Assembly: GCA_963732405.1 (NCBI GenBank)
Contig: CAVSZG010000006.1
Location: 62,001 to 126,000 of the forward strand
Length of the DNA: 64,000 nt
Origin: JAUIAI01 sp963732405
GTDB taxonomy: Bacteria > Pseudomonadota > Gammaproteobacteria > Burkholderiales > Burkholderiaceae_E
Direction of reading: 5' to 3'
This document shows, in pieces, positions 37,270 through 45,034 of the stretch (position 1 is the stretch's first letter; the number at the start of each line of letters is the position of its first letter). Below the pieces are notes generated by a model. That model was not told the DNA's origin. It saw only the letters and a list, made by a program, of their open reading frames with translations, and did no database searches. The position numbers and the translations under genes are program-made.

Positions 37270-37300
37270 TCAAACGGCGGACCGGATCCGCCGTTTGATC
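37268..37300 (+). terminator. Perfect 14-bp hairpin overlapping the GH1 stop codon
   Basis: GATCAAACGGCGGA and its exact inverse TCCGCCGTTTGATC are separated by five bases (ccgga). The left arm starts inside the TGA stop (37267-37269). No T-run follows, so it may be a U-less terminator or a 3'-end stabiliser. Confidence 0.6.
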
Positions 37301-37369
37301 CGCTGCCCTGGTTAGCGTCGTGGGCGGTGAGGCGACCCAGGTCAGCGGGTCGCCACCGCATGAGGCGGC

Positions 37370-37960
37370 TCAACGCCTGGCGAAATATTCGTCGGCCCGG
37401 AACACGAAGTCGTTGCCCACCTGGGGCAGATGGCAGGCTCGGCAGGCGGCAACCGCCGGCCCACCCGGCGACTTGCCGTCGGCCGCGTATCCCGCATAGA
37501 CCCAGTCACCATTGCGTAATTCGGGCGCGACCAGCGCCCCTGCTCCTGGGCTCTTGCCCATGACGAATACCATCGACAGTGCGTCCTTCACCAGCTTGCC
37601 GTCGCTACCCTTGACCAGATTACCGGCCGCATCGAGCTTCGGTGCCCAGATTTCCATGACCGAGATCGTGCCGTCCGGGAAGGGGCCGCCAGTTGGCGCA
37701 CCATGGCCGCGCGGATTGATGTAGATATCGCGAATCTGCTTGGTGTCTGGTTTGTCGATGCCAGCCAGAAAAACTGGCCAGTTGCGATACCCGGGCGGCA
37801 CGGCCAGTTCACCATCGCGCAGCCCCGGCGCCGCGACAGCGGCAGCTTTGTCCTGCACGGCAGACGGGCTGCCCTTTGCTCCGGGTTCTTGCAGGCGAGC
37901 GCAGCCGCCCACCAGCAACGTAACGCCACACAGCACGGCGGCGATTCCAGTTCGCGTCAT
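37370..37960 (-). CDS. Cytochrome P460 family lipoprotein
   Basis: Exported haem protein of 196 aa. The signal peptide ends in a lipobox (LLVGGC). The mature part has the P460-type WPVFLAG, DIYINPRG, GPFPDGTISVMEIW and a single c-type haem site CRACH near the C-terminus. Members include hydroxylamine-oxidising cytochrome P460 and uncharacterised electron carriers. The Lys that cross-links to haem in true P460 cannot be assigned by eye. ATG 37960 follows GAGGAGA; an upstream TTG is less likely. It sits alone between the GH1 gene and a divergent P450. Confidence 0.85.
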   Translation of the reverse strand: MTRTGIAAVLCGVTLLVGGCARLQEPGAKGSPSAVQDKAAAVAAPGLRDGELAVPPGYRNWPVFLAGIDKPDTKQIRDIYINPRGHGAPTGGPFPDGTISVMEIWAPKLDAAGNLVKGSDGKLVKDALSMVFVMGKSPGAGALVAPELRNGDWVYAGYAADGKSPGGPAVAACRACHLPQVGNDFVFRADEYFARR

Positions 37961-38132
37961 GTTGATTCTCCTCAAGGTCAGTCAGTTACTACGCACGAAA
38001 TTCGTCGTTGGATGCAGGAGAGCCTGACAGCGGCGCAGCACCGCTTTCAGCCAGGTGCTGGCTCGACCCACTCGCCGGGGGCGTCGTGCACAATGCCATA
38101 AGCTTGCTGGCGAGTCGATCACGGGGGAATTC

Positions 38133-39302
38133 ATGAGCAGCGCGCCGGTTGTCGAGATTCACCCACAAGCCTTCTGGCAGGATCCGTATCCGGTATTGGC
38201 CCGGATGCGCGCCCAGACGCCCATCGCCTACGTGCCGCAACTCGGTGCCACGCTGTTCACCCGCCGCGATGACATCGTGGTGTGCGAAAAGAACATCGAG
38301 GTGTTCAGCTCGTTTCAGCCGCAGGGGCTGATGAATCGCCTGATGGGACACAACCTGATGCGCAAGGATGGCCTGGCTCATCTGGCCGAGCGCAAGGCGA
38401 TGTTTCCCGCCGTCAATCCGGTGACCGTGCGCGATGTCTGGCGGGCGAAGTTCCAGGCGCATGCCGACCGCATCCTGGACGCACTCGCCCCGCGCGGCGA
38501 AGCCGACCTGGTCCGCGACTATGCCTTGCCGGTATCGGCCGAGGCGCTCAAGGACATCACCGGGCTCACCAACATGCGTTACCAGGACATGGATGCCTGG
38601 TCGCAGGCGATGATGGATGGCATATCGAATTACGCCGGCGATCCCGAGGTCGAGGCACGCTGCCATGCCGCGACGGCCGGTATCGATGCGTGCATTACCG
38701 AGCAGATGCCGGTGCTCGATGAGCAGCCCGACAGCAGCCTGCTCAGCGTACTGCGCCGTTCGGGCATGAGCGACGAGAGTGTGCGGGCCAACATCAAGCT
38801 GGCGATCAGTGGCGGGCAAAACGAGCCGCGTGATGCGATCGCCGGCATGGTGTGGGCACTGCTCGCCCATCCGGCGCAGGCGCAGGCGGCCATGTCCGGC
38901 GCGGTGCTCTGGCAGAAGGTGTTCGACGAATATGTTCGCTGGATCTCGCCGATCGGCATGTCACCACGCCGGGTTGCCAAACCGTACGACTACCAGGGCG
39001 TGCGTTTCGAACCCGAGGACCGGGTGTTCTTCATGTTCGGCTCGGCCAATCGTGATGAGGCTCATTTCGAGGCACCGGATCGTTTCGACATCCGGCGCGA
39101 TGCAACCCGGCACATCGCGTTTGGTGCCGGTCCCCATTTTTGCGCTGGTGCGGCGGCCTCCAAGGTGTTGGTCCCCGAGGTGGGGGTCCGGTCGATTCTC
39201 GAGCGCCTGCCTGGCCTGGCACTGACCGACCCCACGGTGCCGTTCGGCGGCTGGGCGTTCCGGGGGCCGCTTGAGGTGCCCGTTCGCTGGTCCGTCCGTT
39301 AG
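38133..39302 (+). CDS. Cytochrome P450 with non-standard I-helix motif
   Basis: Soluble bacterial P450 monooxygenase, 389 aa. The haem-binding loop is FGAGPHFCAGAAASK with the cysteine ligand at residue 337, and the ExxR motif is EYVR. The I-helix oxygen-activation motif, usually AGxxTT, reads SGGQNEPRDAI, so the conserved threonine is absent. This variant occurs in some bacterial P450 groups. A substrate cannot be named, and no ferredoxin or reductase gene is adjacent. The next gene on the same strand is the broken aldolase 72 bases on. Confidence 0.92.
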   Translation: MSSAPVVEIHPQAFWQDPYPVLARMRAQTPIAYVPQLGATLFTRRDDIVVCEKNIEVFSSFQPQGLMNRLMGHNLMRKDGLAHLAERKAMFPAVNPVTVRDVWRAKFQAHADRILDALAPRGEADLVRDYALPVSAEALKDITGLTNMRYQDMDAWSQAMMDGISNYAGDPEVEARCHAATAGIDACITEQMPVLDEQPDSSLLSVLRRSGMSDESVRANIKLAISGGQNEPRDAIAGMVWALLAHPAQAQAAMSGAVLWQKVFDEYVRWISPIGMSPRRVAKPYDYQGVRFEPEDRVFFMFGSANRDEAHFEAPDRFDIRRDATRHIAFGAGPHFCAGAAASKVLVPEVGVRSILERLPGLALTDPTVPFGGWAFRGPLEVPVRWSVR

Positions 39303-39374
39303 CGAACAGCGCCACGCCGATACGCCGGCACCGGCGGCGTACACTTGGCCGAACCAAACCGGAGGAGACCGCTC

Positions 39375-40057
39375 ATGGTTCACACGCAGCGCATCGCCCA
39401 GATCACGTCATTGCCCGCCGACAAGGCCGAGCGCGAATTACGCGTGCAACTGGCGGCCGCCTATCGGCTGGTCGACTACTTCGGCTGGACCGAACTGATC
39501 TACGGCCATCTGACCGTGCGGGTGCCTGGCCCCGAACATCATTTCCTGATCAATCCCTATGGGCTGAACTACGACGAAGTTAGATCGAGGGCGGCGAACA
39601 TCACTGCGTGATGCACATCCATACCCGTGCCGGCATGGCAGTGGCCGCGCTGGAGGATGGACTGTTGCCGATCTCGATGGTTTCCACCGGCTTCTTCGAG
39701 CGCCTGGCCTATCACGACTATGAAGGCATCAGCCTGTACGACGAGGAGCGGGAGCGGCTGGTGGCCAGTCTGGGGCATCACAAGGCGATGATCCTGCGCA
39801 ATCACGGCCTCTTGTGCGTTGGGCGTACCGTGGCCGACACCTTTCTGAACCTGTACCGGCTCGAGCGGGCCTGCCAGGTTCAGCTCGACGCGGCCGCTGC
39901 GGGCCGCTTGCGGCTGATTCCGGCCGAGGTGGCCGCGCGCTCCGGTCGTGACCTCGATGCCTTCTCGGCGCGCGAGACGGCCGAAGGCGTGGGTGCGCTC
40001 GAATTTGCCGCGCTGATGCGCAAGCTCGACCGGATCGACGCAGGCTACCGGGCGTAG
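39375..40057 (+). pseudogene. Class II aldolase/adducin family protein, internally deleted and frameshifted
   Basis: The first part (39375 to about 39580, with GGAGGAG before ATG 39375) reads LVDYFGWTELIYGHLTVRVPG and HFLINPYGLNYDEV. It then leaves frame. The second part resumes at HHCVMHIHTRAGMAVAALEDG and runs to 40057 with MILRNHGLLCVG. About 40 residues normally lie between NYDEV and the His-x-His metal site, and they are missing together with the frame. The metal ligands themselves (HIHT and the late NHG) are retained. It would have been a dehydratase, epimerase or aldolase of unknown substrate. A real deletion looks more likely than a sequencing slip because so much is absent. Confidence 0.8.
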
Positions 40058-40131
40058 TTCCGCCGCCTTTGTCGGCCATCACGGGGCACGGCGACCTTGT
40101 CGCCGCAGAGCTACCGGCTTTTGCCTTGAAG

Positions 40132-41313
40132 TCATTCCGATCGGGCATCACCCCGACCAGCGGCAAACGCAACATCGAATGTCCTGTTCGGAACCGGTAT
40201 CGCGGGTGCATTCACCGCCTGGCTTGCACCCGGGTCTGGCTTGCCCTCCTGCCGCGCGCCGACGATCTCGGCCACGCGTTGCCACGAACCGGTGCGCGCG
40301 CTCGCCAAGGCGGACACGGTGCGTGCCCAGAATGGTGCCCCCAGCCCGATGAGCAGGCCACCCACGGTCAGCCAGATGGCGTCGAACACGGTCGGAATGT
40401 TCCAGTCATTCTTCAACCACCAACAGACCGTGACAATGGAATCCTCAGACACCTTCGACGAGGTTTTGCAGTCAGCCACCCGATCGGCAATGGACGGCCA
40501 TCCCAACGGAACGCCAACGGTGGAAAGTTCCTTCGCACGCTTTGCCGCGTCTTCAAGCGCCGCCGTCACGCTCGCGACAGCCGTCTTAGTGTCATTGTTC
40601 CCCGTGTCCTTTGCGACTCGCTGGCGCAGTGCGTCGACTTGCTTGGTGATCTCCGTGGCCTGATTGGCAACAGCGCTGGCGACCTCTGGATTATTCGTAT
40701 AGACAATCGCCAGCTTGTACGGATGAACGAAGAAGGCCCAGGCCACCGGAATAGCGACGACAACCGACAACAAGCGCGCACGGCTCTCGAAGTAGACCGA
40801 TGCCTCGCGTCCGAACGATTCGTACTTCAGAGCGATGTCGGTGATGACTTCGGGGGTTGGTTGCTTGTCGTTCCACTGAAACCGAGGGTCGGCGAGCTTT
40901 TGCGTAAAGACCTCGACCGGAACACTGGTCACGCCAAAGAAGCGATCGGTGAACCAATTGATCAGACCGGTTAGGCGGTCAATCCACCGGCCTCGCGGAG
41001 TCGTCGGCGAGTGTCTGGTCGCCCGGTTGAGCGTCATGTGTTCGACAAAGGCCTGGCGGGCCTCCTCTGGCGACTGGATGGGCGGTCCGGCGTCTGTTGC
41101 TGTCTGCTTGGCCATGGGCGGCGCTGCTGATGCTGCGACCACGCCCGCCAGGTGCGGGCGCACGGCATAGTCGAAGACATTGGCGAGCATGAGTTTCAAG
41201 CCAGCTGTGCGCAGTGACAGAACACGATGAATCGACTCGACGAGTGTCGATGTCACCATGGCAAAGACCAGCATCGTGACGGCGAATGCGAGGATGGCGG
41301 TGATCCATTGCAT
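40132..41313 (-). CDS. Uncharacterised membrane protein with central coiled-coil region
   Basis: Protein of 393 aa, not assigned to a named family. An N-terminal membrane helix (about 4-26) leads to a charged region; a second segment (about 177-198, VVVAIPVAWAFFVHP) is followed by a helix-rich, probably extracytoplasmic stretch (ATEITKQVDALRQRVA), and a C-terminal helix GGLLIGLGAPFWARTVSALAS. That last motif resembles the LGAPFWFDLL pattern of widespread unnamed inner-membrane proteins. ATG 41313 has AGGAGG close upstream; the longer frame upstream is unlikely. It is flanked by unrelated genes, so the context gives no clue. Its GC looks lower than its neighbours. Confidence 0.75.
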   Translation of the reverse strand: MQWITAILAFAVTMLVFAMVTSTLVESIHRVLSLRTAGLKLMLANVFDYAVRPHLAGVVAASAAPPMAKQTATDAGPPIQSPEEARQAFVEHMTLNRATRHSPTTPRGRWIDRLTGLINWFTDRFFGVTSVPVEVFTQKLADPRFQWNDKQPTPEVITDIALKYESFGREASVYFESRARLLSVVVAIPVAWAFFVHPYKLAIVYTNNPEVASAVANQATEITKQVDALRQRVAKDTGNNDTKTAVASVTAALEDAAKRAKELSTVGVPLGWPSIADRVADCKTSSKVSEDSIVTVCWWLKNDWNIPTVFDAIWLTVGGLLIGLGAPFWARTVSALASARTGSWQRVAEIVGARQEGKPDPGASQAVNAPAIPVPNRTFDVAFAAGRGDARSE

Positions 41314-41620
41314 GGAGCCTCCTGATCGGGGTTGGAGGACAGGGGTTGAAGAATCGATACGATTTGACTGCCGGCGCGGCTGGCTCACATCCTCAACACA
41401 GATGAGTCGTCGCAAGCGTGGCGTGACCAGCAGCGTTCGCCCGTGAGCCTGCTCAATGCCATGGGTTGCGACGCACGGCCGGAATCCGCTCGGCCGGCCC
41501 GCTCTGGCCAGCTGGCCGGCAGATCGGTGCCAGTGTGCAAGCGGGCCGGACTAACCTACACTAGCAACGCATTGACGAAGGCGCGATCCGAACGCGCCCG
41601 CCCCTTGGAGGACAGACACC
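41314..41620. other. Divergent intergenic region, 307 bases
   Basis: It separates the unknown membrane protein (leftward) from the tannase-like gene (rightward) and must hold both promoters. No recognisable gene or clear promoter was found. Confidence 0.4.
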
Positions 41621-43498
41621 ATGATTCAACTGCACGACCCGATTGATCGGCCGCGCCACCAGGCCTCGCGCCGCCAATCCGCCATCGCCCTGGCGATTGT
41701 GCTGAGCGCCGCCGCTGCACTGGCCGGCTGTAGCGACGATGACGATGAGCCCCCGCCGGTGGCCAGTTCCCCTGCGACGCTTGCCTGCGACGACACCCTC
41801 AAGGACAGCTTCAAGCCCGACGCCGACACCACCGTGCTGCTGGTCAAGGCTTATGCGGCCAATGAGGCCATCGCGCTGGCGGACACGCCCGCCGATCCCG
41901 CCCCGCCAACGGCCGCGGTGCCGATGTGTCTGGTCAAGCTGATCGTGGGTCCCGGCAATCCGGGTCCGGACGACGCACCATCCACCTCATCGGGCATCGG
42001 CATCGAGGTATGGCTGCCGCAGGCAGCCGACTGGAACGAGCGCATCCGCGCCTTTGGCAGTGGCGGCTGGGCCGGCGGTGCGCATTCCGAACTGGCGCTC
42101 ATCGGCACCCGCTCGAACTTTCTGCTGGCCGCGAATCAGGGTTATGTGATCAGCACATCCGACCACGGGCATCCGGCCAGACCTGCCGGGCGCGGTGGCT
42201 CGTTCACGATGAACCCGGATGGCAGCATCAATACCGTGTTGTGGCAGGATTTCGCCGAGCGCAGTCTGCATGAGCAGGCGGTCAAGACCAAGGCCCTGGT
42301 CCAGGCCTATTACGGACGTGCCCATCAATTCGCTTACTGGGATGGCTATTCGACCGGCGGTCGCCAGGGCTACAAGCTGGCGCAGAAATATCCCGACGAC
42401 TTCGATGGCATCCTGGCCGGCGCACCAGCCTTCAACTGGTCCAAATTCATCACTGCCGAGTTGTATCCCCAGCTCGTGATGCAGCGGCAGATCGGCTCAC
42501 CGATCGCCATCGCCAAGCTCGATGCGCTCAGTGGGGCCGCGGTGGGCGCGTGTGGCGGCGCCGAACTCGGTTTCCTGATCGATCCGCGTCAGTGTCGGTA
42601 TGACCCGACCCGCGATGCAGCGGCGCTGTGCACCGGCACCACCGGCAATGACGGCATCGTTGGCACCAACGACGACGCCGCTGCCTGCGTGAACCTGGCC
42701 GAGGCCGATGCGGTCAATCGGATCTGGTATGGCCAGCACTTTCATGGGCAGGCGCCCGATCCGGCGGTCGACAACGGCAGTGCGGATGCGCCCGCGAGCA
42801 ATCACCTGTGGTTCGGCCTGTCGCGCGGCACCCGGCTGAACCTGCTGGCCGGTGCCACGCCGTTTCCGATTGCCACCGACATGGTGGCCATCGAGTTGCA
42901 GAATCCGACACTGGCCCAAGCCAACTTCACCAACCCGACCGGTAATGGCACCGACGGCTGGAAGAACCTGAGCTATGAAGACCTGGCCAACGCCTACCTG
43001 CGGGGGATCGACCTGCAGTCGTCTTTCGCCGACATCAACACCGACAATCCCGATCTGACGAGCGCGCGTGATGTCGGTACACGCATCCTGTCGTATCACG
43101 GCTGGGCTGACGACCTCATCATGCCCAACGGTTCGATCAACTACTACACGCGGGTGGCGGCTCAGATGGGCGGCGACGATGCCGTGCAGCAGTTCAACCG
43201 GCTCTACATGATTCCGGCGCTGGCGCATGACGGTTCGTTCGCGCGCAGCGCATCGGTGGATCCGGCCACTGGCGCGCCGACCGATGTGGCCAAGGTGCCG
43301 CTGCCGCAAGGTGTCACGGGCCGCGACGAGTTGTTCAATGCCTTGCGCAACTGGGTCGAAAACGGGCAGGCACCCGACCGGATCGACCTGAGCTCGCCGG
43401 ATAACAGCGTGACGATGCCGATCTGCGTGTATCCGAAGATCGCGCGCCATGATGGCAGCGGGCCGATGACCGCGGCGGCGAGTTATCGCTGCGAATAA
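41621..43498 (+). CDS. Tannase/feruloyl esterase family lipoprotein
   Basis: Secreted esterase-like alpha/beta hydrolase of 625 aa in the tannase/feruloyl esterase family. The signal peptide has a lipobox (AALAGC). GSGGWAGG forms the oxyanion side, the nucleophile Ser lies in GYSTGGRQGYK, the acid in GWADDLIMPN, and the His in ALAHDGS. Fungal-type members carry a CS-D-HC motif whose two cysteines form a disulfide; here both positions are non-Cys (YS and HD). It would cleave ester-linked phenolics or similar esters in the periplasm. A divergent promoter region of about 300 bases precedes it. Confidence 0.87.
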   Translation: MIQLHDPIDRPRHQASRRQSAIALAIVLSAAAALAGCSDDDDEPPPVASSPATLACDDTLKDSFKPDADTTVLLVKAYAANEAIALADTPADPAPPTAAVPMCLVKLIVGPGNPGPDDAPSTSSGIGIEVWLPQAADWNERIRAFGSGGWAGGAHSELALIGTRSNFLLAANQGYVISTSDHGHPARPAGRGGSFTMNPDGSINTVLWQDFAERSLHEQAVKTKALVQAYYGRAHQFAYWDGYSTGGRQGYKLAQKYPDDFDGILAGAPAFNWSKFITAELYPQLVMQRQIGSPIAIAKLDALSGAAVGACGGAELGFLIDPRQCRYDPTRDAAALCTGTTGNDGIVGTNDDAAACVNLAEADAVNRIWYGQHFHGQAPDPAVDNGSADAPASNHLWFGLSRGTRLNLLAGATPFPIATDMVAIELQNPTLAQANFTNPTGNGTDGWKNLSYEDLANAYLRGIDLQSSFADINTDNPDLTSARDVGTRILSYHGWADDLIMPNGSINYYTRVAAQMGGDDAVQQFNRLYMIPALAHDGSFARSASVDPATGAPTDVAKVPLPQGVTGRDELFNALRNWVENGQAPDRIDLSSPDNSVTMPICVYPKIARHDGSGPMTAAASYRCE

Positions 43499-43507
43499 CG
43501 TTGCCCT

Positions 43508-44887
43508 TCAGTACCCGAACGACGGCGGCGACGACCCGAGTGCCGCCGCCGGTCGCGCGCTGACCACCGGCACACCATCGATCGATACCGGAAACACGCG
43601 CCGTCGCACAGGCCCCCAGGGCGTGTGCTCGGGTTGCGGCGCGAAGGCATCGGCCTGCGCGCCGGCGACTGGCTCGCGTTGCGCCGATCGAGGGTGGTGC
43701 TTGAGCAGTTCGGCGGTGCGTGCCAATGACAACCGAGCCGCAATGCTGCGTCCATGCGCGAGTCGTTCGCCGATGCCGTAGAGGGCGGCGGCGGCCATGA
43801 GATAGCCGGTCGCGTAGTCGAGTGCCTGCACCGGCAGAGGCGTCGGCTTCGTGGCTGCAAAGGCGTGCATGCCGGCGTCGGCGATGCCGCAACTCATCTG
43901 TACCAGCGAATCGAAGCCACGCCGACCCGCCCACGGACCCTGATCGCCGTAGGCGCAAAGGCTCACCGCCACCAGGTGCGGCGCAAGACTGCGCAGCCTT
44001 GCCGTGTCGTAGCCCAGCGCTGCCATCGCGCCCGGGCGGTAGCCGTGGATGAGTACATCGGCCTGCGCAAGCAATGCCGCGAACTGGTCGCGATCGGCCG
44101 AACGCTTCAGATCCAGCCGCGCGCACCGTTTGCCCAGCGTGACATCGGGCACCACACTGGGTTCTTCCCAGCCGGGCGGATCGATGCGCAACACGTCGGC
44201 GCCGAACGCGGCGAGGAAGCGGGTCGCGGTCGGGCCGGCGAGGATGCGGGTCAGATCGAGCACACGCAGGCCATGAAGGGGTTGCCCTGCGCGCGGTGTC
44301 AGTTGCAGGGTCGGTGAGCCGGATGGGATAGGCAGAGCGGCGACATCGATCAATGGCTCGGCTGCGACCGCCTTGCCCTGGGCATGCGCCGCCCATTCCG
44401 CGCATGAACGCATGCGCGCCGCACAGCCGCCGGCCGCCACGATCGCCGCCTCGATGTCGTCGCCGCATGCGCCGGCCAAAACGGCCGCCACGGCCTCGCG
44501 CGTGTCGTGCGGGCCGAGCACGGATTGGCAGGCCAGCTTGTGATGCGGCGCATTCGTGTGAATACGAATCCAGCCGTCGGCACAGGGGTAGTCGCCAGCG
44601 ATGGCATCCCAGATCGGCGGCAGTTGCCAGCCGATGGGCTGAATCGTGCTCGAGAACCAGGCAGACGCCAGACTCCGGTCAACGCTCAGATTCGTGGGCT
44701 GGCCGCACAGATGCATCACGCGCGCCAGCTGACGCGTGGCCGCCACGATCGTTGTGCTTGCCAGCGCCGACACCTCGAAGTGGCTGCGCAGATCGGCATC
44801 GCCCGTCAGTATGGCCGGGTGTGTATCCGAGGGCAGGCAGGCGTCGATCGCCTCGAGCATCGCCTGTTCGACAGGAGTGAGAGGCAT
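43508..44887 (-). CDS. Family III CoA-transferase (CaiB/BaiF-like)
   Basis: CoA-transferase of 459 aa. The second half begins with PLHGLRVLDLTRILAGPTATRFLAAFGADVLRIDPP, the standard N-terminal Rossmann segment of family III, and continues with DLKRSADRDQFAALLAQADVLIHGYRPGAMAALG. The catalytic Asp expected after the first helix region is hard to assign by eye. About 210 residues precede this and look like a second, degenerate copy (AIAGDYPCADGWIRIHTNAPHHK), so the domain order is unusual. The C-terminal part of a normal enzyme is short. The substrate acid is unknown. Convergent with the tannase-like gene. Confidence 0.8.
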   Translation of the reverse strand: MPLTPVEQAMLEAIDACLPSDTHPAILTGDADLRSHFEVSALASTTIVAATRQLARVMHLCGQPTNLSVDRSLASAWFSSTIQPIGWQLPPIWDAIAGDYPCADGWIRIHTNAPHHKLACQSVLGPHDTREAVAAVLAGACGDDIEAAIVAAGGCAARMRSCAEWAAHAQGKAVAAEPLIDVAALPIPSGSPTLQLTPRAGQPLHGLRVLDLTRILAGPTATRFLAAFGADVLRIDPPGWEEPSVVPDVTLGKRCARLDLKRSADRDQFAALLAQADVLIHGYRPGAMAALGYDTARLRSLAPHLVAVSLCAYGDQGPWAGRRGFDSLVQMSCGIADAGMHAFAATKPTPLPVQALDYATGYLMAAAALYGIGERLAHGRSIAARLSLARTAELLKHHPRSAQREPVAGAQADAFAPQPEHTPWGPVRRRVFPVSIDGVPVVSARPAAALGSSPPSFGY

Positions 44888-45034
44888 GGCAGTGCTCCAG
44901 TTCGGTGTTGAGCATCAGGTGGCCGGCAGATCGGGGCGGCGTGATGGTCGTCGATCCTGATCGGCCACGGGTCAGCCGTTATTATCGATGACTGATCGTT
45001 CCCGCTCGTGCCGTGCGCCGGGCTGACAGTCGTC

